Shown: positions 8,168-17,400, numbered from the stretch's first letter. The stretch is DNA of 37,060 nucleotides from Flavicella sp963932955 (GCA_963932955.1 CAWVRK010000019.1:1-37060), one strand, 5' to 3'. A program made the numbers and translations. The notes: generated from the letters alone by a model not told the origin.

Positions 8168-9248
8168 CTTGAAGAAGGGCCTGCCATTCTTTAAAAATAG
8201 CTTCGACTGTCAAATGCTGGACACTCTGTTTTGCATTGGATTTGCATGTGGCATACAATTTTTTGTCCGACTCCATACTGTTGAGTGCTTCGGTAAATTC
8301 TAAAATAGTTGCCGGAGTCAACAACCCGTTGTATCCGTTTTGAACAATCTCGCTTGGCCCTGACTGACAGTCCACAGAAACGACAGGAATCCCACATGCC
8401 AACGCCTCGATCAAAGACATCGGAAATCCTTCAAAATTGCTTGTCAAAACAGCGAACTTTGCTTGCTCCACAATGGGGTATGGGTTCGGGGAATAGGGCA
8501 AAAACGCAACGTGTTCTTGAAGTCCAAGGCGCAACACAAGCGTTTTGAGCAGGGGCAAATCAGGACCTTCGCCTAACAGGACTAATTTGACACCTTTCGA
8601 TGGCAAGATGGAACCTTTATAAGAGTGCATCAAAAAACTAAGGTTTTTGGATACCTCCTCAAATCGCCCAAAAAACAGGATGTGTTTTTGTGCAGGGGTT
8701 TTCCCTTTCAAGTTGGATTCAATCCAATCGATATCTATCGGATTGTAGATCGTCATTGCATTTGAAAAGCCGTATTTCTCAACGATGTTCTTTTGGATTG
8801 CCTTGGAAACACAAACCAGCTTTTCAACATCCCTATAAAGGTATTTGGACAGCATTGCCGACTTTGGAAAAGATTGTGCTCTGTTGTGGCTGTGAACCAC
8901 AAAAATTGTTTTGGTCCTATGAATGATGTTTTTCAACAGAAACTCACGCATCCCACTCACACGTGTGCGGTGATCAATGATCACGTCTATTTTATGTTCT
9001 TTTAGAAACCTCTTTAAAACAAAAAGAAGTGTCAATCTTCGAAAAAAATAGTTTTTTTGTGCTTGCAGTGCTCCTAAATTTAGTAATTTCCCACTGTAAG
9101 GATATTCGACATTGTCGAGGACAGATACTACAAAAACACTGTATCCATTGTCTTGCAATATTTTGGACTGAAGCGCAGCCATCTTTTCGGCTCCTCCTCC
9201 ACCCAAAGAAGATGCAATGATGCAGATGTTTTTATTCCTCAAGGTCAT
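8160..9248 (-). CDS. Family 4 glycosyltransferase (GT-B fold)
   Basis: A 362-residue protein with the two Rossmann-like halves of GT4 enzymes. The N-terminal glycine-rich acceptor-side loop LGGGGAEK lies at 15-22. The donor-binding half starts near residue 188 with LFFGRFEEVSKNL. Motif NFEGFPMSLIEALACGIPVV contains the E-x7-E pair (Glu273 and Glu281) that holds the nucleotide sugar. GPSEIVQNGYNGLL is also typical of the WaaG/PimB-like group. It probably adds a hexose to LPS or a capsule precursor at the inner membrane face. The ATG start lies 13 bases below a TAnnTTTG element on the same strand, giving a very short leader. It converges with and slightly overlaps the GT2 gene. Confidence 0.93.
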   Translation of the reverse strand: MTLRNKNICIIASSLGGGGAEKMAALQSKILQDNGYSVFVVSVLDNVEYPYSGKLLNLGALQAQKNYFFRRLTLLFVLKRFLKEHKIDVIIDHRTRVSGMREFLLKNIIHRTKTIFVVHSHNRAQSFPKSAMLSKYLYRDVEKLVCVSKAIQKNIVEKYGFSNAMTIYNPIDIDWIESNLKGKTPAQKHILFFGRFEEVSKNLSFLMHSYKGSILPSKGVKLVLLGEGPDLPLLKTLVLRLGLQEHVAFLPYSPNPYPIVEQAKFAVLTSNFEGFPMSLIEALACGIPVVSVDCQSGPSEIVQNGYNGLLTPATILEFTEALNSMESDKKLYATCKSNAKQSVQHLTVEAIFKEWQALLQAI

Positions 9249-9261
9249 GAATGGTTTTTGA

Positions 9262-9269
9262 CAAATATA
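9262..9269 (-). promoter_or_regulatory. Probable -7 element (TATATTTG) for the GT4 gene
   Basis: The minus strand reads TATATTTG, an exact match to the Bacteroidota TAnnTTTG element, 13 bases above the ATG at 9248. A clear upstream TTG was not found at the usual distance. Confidence 0.5.
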
Positions 9270-9380
9270 AAAATTCTAAAACAGGCATGCGAATATCACT
9301 AAAAATATTAAAAACAAATCACAGAATACAATAATAAAGACAGATAGCCGTTTTAAAAAGCATCCTCGAAAGCCTAAAAT

Positions 9381-10502
9381 TTGACGAATCACAAAACCCT
9401 GCATATTGTTTCCTTTGATGTTCCTTACCCCCCAAATTACGGCGGTGTCATCGACGTGTACTACAAACTCAAAAACTTAGCAGAACTGGGTGTACATATC
9501 TATCTACACACCTATGAATACGGGAGAGGTGAGCAAAAAGAGCTGGAAACCTACTGCAAAAAAGTATTCTATTATTCGAGAAGCAATGCGGTGAAAAACT
9601 TCCTTTCCAGAATTCCCTTTATTGTAAAAACTAGAAGTAGTGGAACACTCCTAAAAAACCTCTCAAAAGACACGCATCCTATTCTTTTTGAAGGCTTGCA
9701 CACAACCTACCCCCTTATAAACGGGTGTTTTGACAATCGAAAAATTCTCGTGCGAACACACAATATTGAACACGAATATTACAAAGGACTGCAAAAAAGC
9801 GAGGCAAGTAAACGCAAAAAGATATTCTTTGAAACAGAAGCCAAAAAACTAAAAAAATACGAAGATATCTTGCAAAAGGCAGACCATATCCTCAGCATTT
9901 CTCCTTTTGAACAATCGTATTTTCAAAAAAAATACGGCGCAAAAGCAAACTACATCCCTGCGTTTTTCTGTCACAAAAGAAATGTTTCGAAAACCCCGAC
10001 CAACAAATTTACCCTATGGCACGGAGACTTGAGGATTTCAGATAACTGCAAGGCAGCCCTTTTCACAATAGCTGTTTTTTCCAAACTCAAACACAAATTA
10101 GTTCTTGCAAGTAGTTTTGAAAAAGAAGAAATTATAAAAGAAGTTGAAAAATACGAGCACATTACTTTTGACAATTTACAGCGGGAAGACCAATTGGAAA
10201 ACTTGCTGCAAACAGCACACATACACAGTATGGTGACGTATCAAAAAACTGGAATCAAATTGAAACTGCTGAATGCGCTGTACAAAGGGAAATTCGTCAT
10301 TGGAAACACAAAAATACTCGAAGACACCGGTCTGGAAGAAGCTTGCTATTTAGCAAACACAAAACAGGAGTTTAGAAAACATATCGAAACACTGCTTTTG
10401 AAAGACTTTGAAGAAGAAGATTTAGCGCTGCGAATTCGGGTATTGGAAAAATTCAACCCTCTTGAAAGTGCAAAAAAAATAGCTGCGCTCTTGACCTTTT
10501 AA
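9381..10502 (+). CDS. GT4-type glycosyltransferase, TTG start
   Basis: A 373-residue GT-B glycosyltransferase. The N-terminus reads LHIVSFDVPYPPNYGGVIDVYY, the acceptor-side motif of GT4 enzymes from LPS clusters. RTHNIEHEYY (125-134) is another hallmark. In the donor half, the usual EGFG...E is replaced by TGIKLKLLNALYKGKFVIG, so the classical E-x7-E glutamates are not conserved, as in some LPS-type members. The start must be the TTG at 9381: a TAA lies two codons upstream in frame and there is no ATG before the core fold. No membrane helices are seen. Divergent from the GT4 gene upstream and convergent with ftsE downstream. Sugar specificity is unknown. Confidence 0.85.
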   Translation: MTNHKTLHIVSFDVPYPPNYGGVIDVYYKLKNLAELGVHIYLHTYEYGRGEQKELETYCKKVFYYSRSNAVKNFLSRIPFIVKTRSSGTLLKNLSKDTHPILFEGLHTTYPLINGCFDNRKILVRTHNIEHEYYKGLQKSEASKRKKIFFETEAKKLKKYEDILQKADHILSISPFEQSYFQKKYGAKANYIPAFFCHKRNVSKTPTNKFTLWHGDLRISDNCKAALFTIAVFSKLKHKLVLASSFEKEEIIKEVEKYEHITFDNLQREDQLENLLQTAHIHSMVTYQKTGIKLKLLNALYKGKFVIGNTKILEDTGLEEACYLANTKQEFRKHIETLLLKDFEEEDLALRIRVLEKFNPLESAKKIAALLTF

Positions 10503-10514
10503 CAGCATTCCATT

Positions 10515-11198
10515 TTAAGATGTTTGCTGTACAACTTCAAACAATTCCCCCCCCTCACACTTGAGAGTTCTCTGAGGAAATTTCAAAATCAAAGCATAGT
10601 CATGAGTCGCCATCAAAATGGATTTGCCACTTTGATGAATGGATTGCAAAAGCTCCATGACTTCAATTGAAGTTTTGGGGTCCAAATTCCCTGTAGGCTC
10701 GTCTGCCAAAATGAATTCTGGATCGTTCAACAAAGCACGGGCGATGGCCACACGCTGCTGTTCCCCTCCAGAAAGGTGAAAAGGCATTTTAAAATCTTTG
10801 GTTTTCATTCCCACTTTTTCAAGCACATCCTCTATTTTAGCATTTATTTTTTTGGAATCTTTCCATCCGGTAGCTTTCAAAACAAACTTCAAATTTTCAA
10901 AGACCGTCCGGTCGTTGAGCAATTTAAAATCTTGGAAAACAATTCCTATTTTACGCCTTAAAAAAGGAACCTGCTTTTCGCGCAATTTTCTTAAATCAAA
11001 GCCAACGATTTCACCCGTTCCTTGTTTGAGAGTAAGATCTCCGTACAACGTTTTCATCAAACTACTCTTCCCACTACCCGTCTTTCCTATTAGGTATAAA
11101 AAATCACCGGCGTGCACATCGAGGTTGACTCCCGACAAAACCAAATTTTCTTCTTGAAAAATGGCGGCATTTTCTAACTTGAGAATCGAAGTGTTCAT
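10515..11198 (-). CDS. ftsE: FtsE, ABC ATPase of the FtsEX cell-division complex
   Basis: A 227-residue ABC ATPase with all motifs intact: Walker A GKTGSGKS (38-45), Q-loop Gln89 in FQDFKLL, signature LSGGEQQ (142-148), Walker B FILADEP (162-168) and H-loop His199. The pattern FQDFKLLNDRTVFEN and TGNLDP is characteristic of FtsE, which with the membrane protein FtsX controls peptidoglycan hydrolases at the septum. No ftsX lies in this window, as is usual in Bacteroidota where the two genes are separate; a LolD-type transporter ATPase is the main alternative. The gene is preceded by a good promoter and is divergent from the TPR gene, which it may be co-regulated with. Confidence 0.87.
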   Translation of the reverse strand: MNTSILKLENAAIFQEENLVLSGVNLDVHAGDFLYLIGKTGSGKSSLMKTLYGDLTLKQGTGEIVGFDLRKLREKQVPFLRRKIGIVFQDFKLLNDRTVFENLKFVLKATGWKDSKKINAKIEDVLEKVGMKTKDFKMPFHLSGGEQQRVAIARALLNDPEFILADEPTGNLDPKTSIEVMELLQSIHQSGKSILMATHDYALILKFPQRTLKCEGGELFEVVQQTS

Positions 11199-11217
11199 AG
11201 GTATTTGCTTTGTTTTA

Positions 11218-11248
11218 CAAACTTATCAAATTCAAAAGAAACTGACAA
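11218..11248 (-). promoter_or_regulatory. Bacteroidota-type promoter of ftsE
   Basis: On the minus strand TTG (11246-11248) is followed after 20 bases by TAAGTTTG (11218-11225), matching the flavobacterial TTG-N17-23-TAnnTTTG consensus. The expected transcript start is about 13 bases above the ftsE ATG. Confidence 0.68.
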
Positions 11249-11327
11249 TTAAAATACAGAATTCCATTTTCAGTATTTATTTCAAATAAAAACCCAAACA
11301 AAGCGCTCTAGGAATGGGATTATTATT

Positions 11328-11335
11328 TATTTTTG
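11328..11335 (+). promoter_or_regulatory. Probable -7 element of the TPR gene
   Basis: TATTTTTG at 11328-11335 matches TAnnTTTG. It would start transcription near 11341, which rules out the in-frame TTG at 11333 as a start codon and supports the ATG at 11357. Confidence 0.55.
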
Positions 11336-11356
11336 AGTGTCTCTAAAAAGCCATCA

Positions 11357-14300
11357 ATGCCTCGATTTAAATTTGTTTTCACACTATTCGCTCTCATTTC
11401 ATTCGCGTTTGGAAACGCTCAAGTACTCAATCCCTCAGTCTCCAATTACCAAAAAGGCCGAACGTTGTTCGCAGAAAAAAAATATGCCGCAGCCCATGCT
11501 CTTTTTAAAAACAACATTGAAAAATTAGAACCGAACTCAACCACTAAAGAAACCTGCGCCTATTACCTCGCTTTGAGTGCGGTAAAACTCAACAAAAAAG
11601 AAGCCCCTGTACTTCTGCATCATTTTGAAAATAATCATCCAACAAGTCCTTTGAAAAACAAGCTTTTTTTAGCCGTTGGAAATCACTACCACAAACAGAG
11701 CAAATCCGACACTTCCTTAAAATGGTTGCAAAAAGTAAAACCCCAGTATTTGACAAAAAAACAAAAAGAAGCCTATCATTTTAAGATGGGCTACGCCTTG
11801 CTTTCAAACAAAAAATACACAGAAGCCAAAACGTATTTCTTGCCCTTGACCCGCTCCAAAATACACGCAATTGAAGCCAATTACTACTACGGATACCTCT
11901 CGTACATTCAAAAAGATGACGACACCGCACAAAAATATTTCCAAAAATTAGCGGGCAACAAACGCTACCAAAAAGAAATCTTGTATTACCAGATGAACCT
12001 CCTATTTCGAAAAAACAACTACCAAGCAGTGGTCGAAAAAGGATTGCATCTTATAGCAATCACCTCAGAAAAAGAAATCTCTGAGATTTCTAAAATTGTC
12101 GGTGAAAGTTATTTCTACCTCGAAAACTATTCGGAGGCAATCGTCCATCTTAAAAAATACAAAGGACAAAAAAATAGACTCAACACAAACGATCGATACT
12201 TCTTAGGCTATGCCTATTACAAACAAAACGATTTTAAAAAGGCTGCACAGGTGTTTAACAAGATCAGCAAGGGAAAAGATGCTGTAGCCCAAAACGCCTA
12301 TTACCACCTCGCTGCCTGCTACCTAGCGCTGGACAAAAAAAGCGAAGCCCTCCATGCTTTTAAAAACGCGTCTGAAGCGAACTTTGACCAAAAAATAAAA
12401 GAAAAAGCCAGCTTCAACTACACCAAACTCAGTTTCGATATTGGAAACCCCTACCAAAGTACACCAGAAGTATTGCAAAATTTCATCAAACAATACCCAA
12501 AAGGCCCCAATGCACTTTTTGTCAAAAAACTAGTTGTCAATTCCTACCTTAGAGCCAAAGACTATTCAGGAGCACTCTTGTATTGCAAAAAACAACGTTT
12601 GCCCAAAGACGCGGTTTTCTATAAGATCAACCTCCTCAAAGCTTTGCAGTATTTTGACAATAAAGACTACACAACAGCCATTGCCTATTTCAACTCAGCG
12701 AGTCTTCAACTCGTAGCAGAAAACGTACAAGCAAAAGCCCTCTATTGGAAAGCAACAGCGCATTACAGACTACAACAATACCAAAAATCCTTGGAAGAAT
12801 TCAAACGCTTTCAAAGACACCCCCGCTACAAATCCCTCCCCGAACACAATGCACTTGCCTATTCAATTGCCTATTCCTATTTTAAAATGAAAGAATACGA
12901 CAAAGCAGGGATTTCTTTTGAAAATTACCTCCAAGGAACTTCCACAGACAAGGTGAAAAAAAATGACAGCTACCTCCGTTTGGGAGATTGCCATTTTATC
13001 TCCAAAAATTATTGGAATGCGATGGAAGCCTACAACAAAGTCATTGACAAAAAAGAAATGGATGCCGACTATGCAAGCTATCAAAAATCCATGTGCTACG
13101 GGTTTGTAAACCGAGCCGATCAAAAAATAGTACTCCTCTTAGATTTTGCGAAACAATACCCAACATCCTCCTACCGAGACGATGCCTTGCACGCATTGGG
13201 AACCGCCTACAGCAACCGTAAAAAACACGAAGAAGCACTTCGAGCATTTGACCTATTGAGCGAAAAGCACAAAAAAAGCAAACACCTCCCGAGTGCACTT
13301 TTGAAAAAGGGATTGATTTACTTCAACACAGACAAGCCCGAAAAATCCATAGAAACCTACAAAAAACTTGTCAAATCCTACCCAAGATCCAAAGAAGCGC
13401 AGCAAGCGATTCAAAATGCCCGACAAGTATATGTCGAGCTAGACAAAGTAGCTGCCTATGCCCAATGGCTTCAAAGCATTGACCATACAGGTTTTACAAA
13501 CACCGACTTGGACAACACCATGTTTGAGGCAGCTGAAATAAAATACTTAGAACGCAAAGCTCCTCAAGCAATCGTCAGTCTAAACAAATACCTGTCACAG
13601 TTTCCAGACGGATTGCACAGTTTAAACGCACACTTTTACAGAGCGCAAGCATATTTCAACACAAAAGAAAATGCAAAAGCAGGTGCGGATTACGAATTTG
13701 TAGTCGCCCAAAACCCAAACGAACATTCAGAGAAATCCCTGTCTCGATTGGCGCAAATCTATTTGGAAGAAAACTCTTGGAACCAGGCAATTCCGCTCTT
13801 AAAAAGACTGGAACAAGAAGCCAACGCTCCCGAAAACGTGCTTTTTGCTCAAAGCAACATCATGAAAGGCATGTACGAAAACAAAAACTTCTCCGAAACG
13901 GTGCGATATGCGGAAACCGTACTAAAAAACCCAAAGGCAAGTACTCAACTAAAATCAGATGCCCATGTGTACAGCGCCCGTTCCGCATTCAAGACAAAGA
14001 ACTTTCAAAAAGCCGAAAATGCTTATGAAAAAGTAGCCGAATTGGCAACGGATGTCTTAAAAGCAGAAGCCCTCTACCACAAAGCGTATTTCCAACACCA
14101 AGCAAAAGACTTTGAAGAATCCAACAAGACGGTACAGCGATTGGCTGCAGACTTCGCTTCCTATAAAAAATGGGGCATCAAAGGACTGCTCCTGATGGCA
14201 AGCAACAACGAACAGTTGGGAGATTTCTTCCAAGCGACCTACATTTTAGAAAGCCTTATTGCCAATTACAAGACCTATCCAGACTTGATCAAAGAAGCTC

Positions 14301-14368
14301 AAAAATCACTGAAAGCCATTCGTGAAAAAGAAACAGCAACAGCGCAAAGTGAGGCAACTCAAAATTAA
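11357..14368 (+). CDS. Large exported TPR-repeat protein
   Basis: The ATG at 11357 is chosen: it gives a signal peptide (MPRFKFVFTLFALISFAFGNAQ) and lies below the promoter element. The 1003-residue protein is built almost wholly of TPR-like helical repeats with signatures such as A-x-x-Y-Y-x-L-A-x-x-Y, E-A-x-x-x-F-x-K and P-x-S-x-Y-x-x-x-A. At least a dozen units are visible. The C-terminus is charged and low-complexity (KEKETATAQSEATQN). TPR proteins of this size in the flavobacterial periplasm serve as assembly or scaffold factors. The beta-barrel gene follows after 54 bases on the same strand, and ftsE is divergent. The arrangement ftsE / TPR / TonB-receptor-like protein recurs in flavobacteria to my recollection, but the joint function is not known to me. 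Confidence 0.85.
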   Translation: MPRFKFVFTLFALISFAFGNAQVLNPSVSNYQKGRTLFAEKKYAAAHALFKNNIEKLEPNSTTKETCAYYLALSAVKLNKKEAPVLLHHFENNHPTSPLKNKLFLAVGNHYHKQSKSDTSLKWLQKVKPQYLTKKQKEAYHFKMGYALLSNKKYTEAKTYFLPLTRSKIHAIEANYYYGYLSYIQKDDDTAQKYFQKLAGNKRYQKEILYYQMNLLFRKNNYQAVVEKGLHLIAITSEKEISEISKIVGESYFYLENYSEAIVHLKKYKGQKNRLNTNDRYFLGYAYYKQNDFKKAAQVFNKISKGKDAVAQNAYYHLAACYLALDKKSEALHAFKNASEANFDQKIKEKASFNYTKLSFDIGNPYQSTPEVLQNFIKQYPKGPNALFVKKLVVNSYLRAKDYSGALLYCKKQRLPKDAVFYKINLLKALQYFDNKDYTTAIAYFNSASLQLVAENVQAKALYWKATAHYRLQQYQKSLEEFKRFQRHPRYKSLPEHNALAYSIAYSYFKMKEYDKAGISFENYLQGTSTDKVKKNDSYLRLGDCHFISKNYWNAMEAYNKVIDKKEMDADYASYQKSMCYGFVNRADQKIVLLLDFAKQYPTSSYRDDALHALGTAYSNRKKHEEALRAFDLLSEKHKKSKHLPSALLKKGLIYFNTDKPEKSIETYKKLVKSYPRSKEAQQAIQNARQVYVELDKVAAYAQWLQSIDHTGFTNTDLDNTMFEAAEIKYLERKAPQAIVSLNKYLSQFPDGLHSLNAHFYRAQAYFNTKENAKAGADYEFVVAQNPNEHSEKSLSRLAQIYLEENSWNQAIPLLKRLEQEANAPENVLFAQSNIMKGMYENKNFSETVRYAETVLKNPKASTQLKSDAHVYSARSAFKTKNFQKAENAYEKVAELATDVLKAEALYHKAYFQHQAKDFEESNKTVQRLAADFASYKKWGIKGLLLMASNNEQLGDFFQATYILESLIANYKTYPDLIKEAQKSLKAIREKETATAQSEATQN

Positions 14369-14422
14369 TTCTCATTTCAAATCACGGCAACTCGTTACGA
14401 ACTATTTCATACTTTACCAACC

Positions 14423-16120
14423 ATGAAAAAAATACACCTTCTTTTTTTGACAGTACTAAACACCGCAGTTGGATTTACTCAAACCGAAAAAGACAGCATC
14501 CAAACCGAAATCATCCATGTGGTTACCTCCTTTAACCCTCACATTTCAGAAGCTTACAAAATCAAAGACAAACCGGCAATCCCCTCAGCTACTTTTCTCA
14601 AAAAGAACGTGAGTTATCAAATCGCCCCCAGCCCCATAAATTCTGCTTTTGAGCCAAATATGGGAAGTTATAAATCTGTAAAACTACCTCCAAAAACGAA
14701 CTGGTTTCCCAATTATATAAAAGCAGGATACGGGAGCTATGGGACGCCTATGGTTGAGGGTTTTGCAACGCACAAAAAAAGAGAACACCACTATCAATAC
14801 CAGCTCTTCAACAGGTCTTCTGAAGGAGGAATTCAAGGCATTGCACTTGACAACAACAGCCTCAAAACAGCTATTGGGTTTGCCTATAAAAATACAGAAC
14901 AAAATTTCGATTGGGAAGCGACAGCAAACTACCAAAAAAACCTCCAAAACTGGTACGGAAGCGCTGTCAACCTAAACCCATCGGTACGCACGGACCTCGA
15001 AGAAAAACAAGTCTACAACCAATTTTCAATCGGCGGACAACTGCACTTTCAAAAAAAACAACTCAAAAAAATAAGTGCGGACCTTCAAACTTTTTCAGAC
15101 AAATTTGACAGCAAAGAAGCAGAATTCAACGCGGCTGCATATTTTGAATTCCCTTTGTTAAAAAACACCTTGCAAAGTCAATTTCAATTGAACTTTTTAA
15201 ATGGCGAATTCAAAAAAGAATACGAAAAAGACAGCGGCATCAACTATGGCTTTTTCGGCATCAACGCGCAGGCCTCTGTACCCATTCAAAAGGACAACTT
15301 CTACCTATCTATCGGTGCTAAAATCAACTATATTTCCGATTTGGAACACCAACAAAACAAAATTCACTTCTACCCCGACCTTCGGATAGACTTCGCTGTT
15401 TTGGAAGAAGTTCTCAGCGCATATGCAGGGATTACTGGGGGGCTCCAACAGAATTCTTATCGAGAACTGGCAGCAAAAAACCCCTTTGTCTCTCCGACCT
15501 TGACCATAAAACCTAGCGACAATTCCTCCTCGTTTTTTACGGGAATCAAAGGGAATATTTCTGCTGACATGCACTATGATTTAAAAGCGGTGTTTCGCCA
15601 AGAAAATGACAAAGCCTTATTTCGTCAAAACAAAAGTTTGACTGACGGAACGGACACCTTGGAAAATGGCTACGAAGCAGGAAACTCCTTTTATGTGATT
15701 TACGACCAAATGCGCACTTTTGGGTTGGAAGGAAGCATCGCTGCTACCTTGTCAGAAAAATGGGTTTCAGGTGCCTCCTTCAGCTTTCGCTCCTACACGC
15801 TGGACAAAGAAGAAAAAGCTTGGAACCTCCCGGCCTTTGAATCCAAACTTCACGCGACCTACAAGCATAACAAATGGAGCGGAAGTTCTCAAGTGAGCAT
15901 CGTGGGAATACGAAATGACTACGACCTGTTGTCAGATACCAACATCACACTCAAGGCCTATGCAGATTTGAATGCAAATGTCAATTATACTTTTGACACA
16001 AAATGGACTGCTTTTGTAGAGATCAACAACCTGCTAAACAACAACTACGAACGTTTTGCAAATTTCAACGTACAAGGCTTTCAACTTCTTGCTGGTGTAA
16101 TTTATAAATTTGACTTGTAG
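14423..16120 (+). CDS. TonB-dependent-receptor-like outer-membrane beta-barrel lacking a plug
   Basis: A 565-residue protein with a Sec signal peptide (MKKIHLLFLTVLNTAVGFTQ). A short N-terminal stretch, TEIIHVVTSFNPHISEAYKIKD, resembles the region before the plug in TonB receptors, but a full plug domain (about 130 residues) is missing. The rest alternates aromatic and polar residues in many amphipathic strands and ends with an aromatic residue pattern (YKFDL), as barrels folded by BamA do. Phrases such as NLLNNNYERFANFNVQGFQLLAGVIYKF are typical of TonB receptor C-termini. At 565 residues it is shorter than usual receptors. It probably forms an operon with the upstream TPR gene. It may be a structural or assembly partner rather than a nutrient transporter. 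Confidence 0.82.
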   Translation: MKKIHLLFLTVLNTAVGFTQTEKDSIQTEIIHVVTSFNPHISEAYKIKDKPAIPSATFLKKNVSYQIAPSPINSAFEPNMGSYKSVKLPPKTNWFPNYIKAGYGSYGTPMVEGFATHKKREHHYQYQLFNRSSEGGIQGIALDNNSLKTAIGFAYKNTEQNFDWEATANYQKNLQNWYGSAVNLNPSVRTDLEEKQVYNQFSIGGQLHFQKKQLKKISADLQTFSDKFDSKEAEFNAAAYFEFPLLKNTLQSQFQLNFLNGEFKKEYEKDSGINYGFFGINAQASVPIQKDNFYLSIGAKINYISDLEHQQNKIHFYPDLRIDFAVLEEVLSAYAGITGGLQQNSYRELAAKNPFVSPTLTIKPSDNSSSFFTGIKGNISADMHYDLKAVFRQENDKALFRQNKSLTDGTDTLENGYEAGNSFYVIYDQMRTFGLEGSIAATLSEKWVSGASFSFRSYTLDKEEKAWNLPAFESKLHATYKHNKWSGSSQVSIVGIRNDYDLLSDTNITLKAYADLNANVNYTFDTKWTAFVEINNLLNNNYERFANFNVQGFQLLAGVIYKFDL

Positions 16121-16148
16121 CACCTCAGGAAAACCAGACTTTTCAGAT

Positions 16149-16162
16149 ATGACAATTGTCAT
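16149..16162. promoter_or_regulatory. 14-bp perfect palindrome upstream of the GH130 gene
   Basis: ATGACAATTGTCAT is a perfect palindrome about 190 bp above the GH130 start, in a 234-bp intergenic region. It has the form of an operator for a dimeric regulator. A TACTTTTC stretch 15 bp downstream is one base from the promoter consensus. No regulator gene lies nearby. Confidence 0.35.
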
Positions 16163-16251
16163 CTTATAAAAGTTACTTTTCGGCTATCTTAGTAGCACTT
16201 CTTTTTAAAGGAACAAAACGCACCCCTTGTAGAATTTCGTCTTTCTAAAAA

Positions 16252-16358
16252 ATGAAACCGGTTCTTGCCAAGGAGCTTTGCCCCCCTCATTACTTATTTG
16301 TGCATAATGCTTTCTGGCAATTTCTAGAATGACAACCCTTAAAATTCTCGCCATATGA
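16252..16358 (+). promoter_or_regulatory. Two overlapping small ORFs leading into the GH130 gene
   Basis: A 26-codon frame (16252-16332, beginning MKPVLAKELCPPHYLFVHNA) is preceded by an A-rich tract. Its TGA overlaps the ATG of a nine-codon frame (16329-16358), whose TGA in turn overlaps the GH130 ATG. Both junctions are ATGA. This chain could pass ribosomes on to the GH130 gene or act as an upstream-ORF control. It may also be chance. Confidence 0.3.
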
Positions 16359-17389
16359 TTGCAGTGAAAAAACACGGGATTTTGCTAAGTCCTACAAACC
16401 ATGAATTTGAAAACAACGGTGTCTTCAATCCAGGCATTTTTCAAATCGACAACAAAGTCCACATTTTGTACAGGGCCGTTCAAAATGGAAATTTCTCTAC
16501 CATCGGCTACGCCAAAACAGAAGGGCCTCTTCAATTGATAGAAAGACACCAACAACCTTTACTAATTCCTGAATTTGACTATGAAAAACAAGGAATAGAA
16601 GACCCTCGAATCGTAAAAATAGACAGCACCTACTACATCACATATACCGCCTATGACGGAATCAATGCCATGGGAGCAGTTGCCACTTCAAAAGATTTGA
16701 TTTCCTTTGAAAAACTCGGCATTGTTACTCCTCGAATCAATTACAGACAGTATGCAAAACTTGTCAAATGCTGCAACCACAGTATGAACCCCAAATACCA
16801 CCATTTTTATCGACTTTTTGAACAAATTGGATTGGCGGGAGAAGAGTTTCGTTATCTGAGAGACAAAGACTTAGTTCTTTTCCCAAGAAAAATAAATGGG
16901 AAATTTGCCCTCTTACACCGCATATGGCCAGGAATTCAAATCGTATACTTCGAAGACTGGAAAGAATTGACGCGTTCTTTTTGGGAAGAGTACATCAAGA
17001 ACCTTTCGGATCATATTGTCTTAGATCCTAAAGACGCTTTTGAGATAAACTACATCGGCGCTGGAGGCCCTCCGATAGAAACAGAAGAGGGGTGGCTGTT
17101 GATTTATCATGGCGTGCAAGAAACTACAAGAGGACGTACCTACCACGCCAAGGCGGCCTTGTTAGATAGAGACAATCCCCAGATAGAACTTTCGAGACTG
17201 TCCACACCCCTATTTTCTCCTTCTGAAAAATGGGAAAAAGAGGGAGTGGTCAACAACGTTGTTTTCCCCACAGGACATGCTGTTTTTGAAGGGGAACTAT
17301 ACCTTTATTACGGTGCCTCAGACAAATACACCGGGGTCGTAAGTACATCCCTCAAAGAATTGCTACACTACTTAAAAAAACAATCTTAA
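16355..17389 (+). CDS. GH130 family glycoside phosphorylase or hydrolase
   Basis: A 344-residue five-bladed beta-propeller enzyme of family GH130 (former PH1107-like glycosylases). Diagnostic segments: VFNPGIF (23-29), KQGIEDPRIVKID with Asp83 as the proposed general acid, KDLVLFPRKINGKFALLHR, IGAGGPPIETEEGWLLIYHGV, RTYHAKAALLD and LYYGASDKYTG. Known GH130 enzymes phosphorolyse or synthesise beta-mannosides (beta-1,4 or beta-1,2) using phosphate, without a signal peptide; this one also lacks one and should be cytoplasmic. The next gene, a glycosyltransferase, starts 11 bases downstream, so the pair makes or recycles one glycan. A mannoside is the best guess for the substrate, but the linkage cannot be read from sequence alone. 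Confidence 0.88.
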   Translation: MIAVKKHGILLSPTNHEFENNGVFNPGIFQIDNKVHILYRAVQNGNFSTIGYAKTEGPLQLIERHQQPLLIPEFDYEKQGIEDPRIVKIDSTYYITYTAYDGINAMGAVATSKDLISFEKLGIVTPRINYRQYAKLVKCCNHSMNPKYHHFYRLFEQIGLAGEEFRYLRDKDLVLFPRKINGKFALLHRIWPGIQIVYFEDWKELTRSFWEEYIKNLSDHIVLDPKDAFEINYIGAGGPPIETEEGWLLIYHGVQETTRGRTYHAKAALLDRDNPQIELSRLSTPLFSPSEKWEKEGVVNNVVFPTGHAVFEGELYLYYGASDKYTGVVSTSLKELLHYLKKQS

Positions 17390-17400
17390 AAACAGAAAAC

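Noticed and set aside
11333..11356. TTG start for the TPR protein at 11333
   Set aside because: It overlaps the TATTTTTG promoter element, and the ATG at 11357 begins a clean signal peptide.
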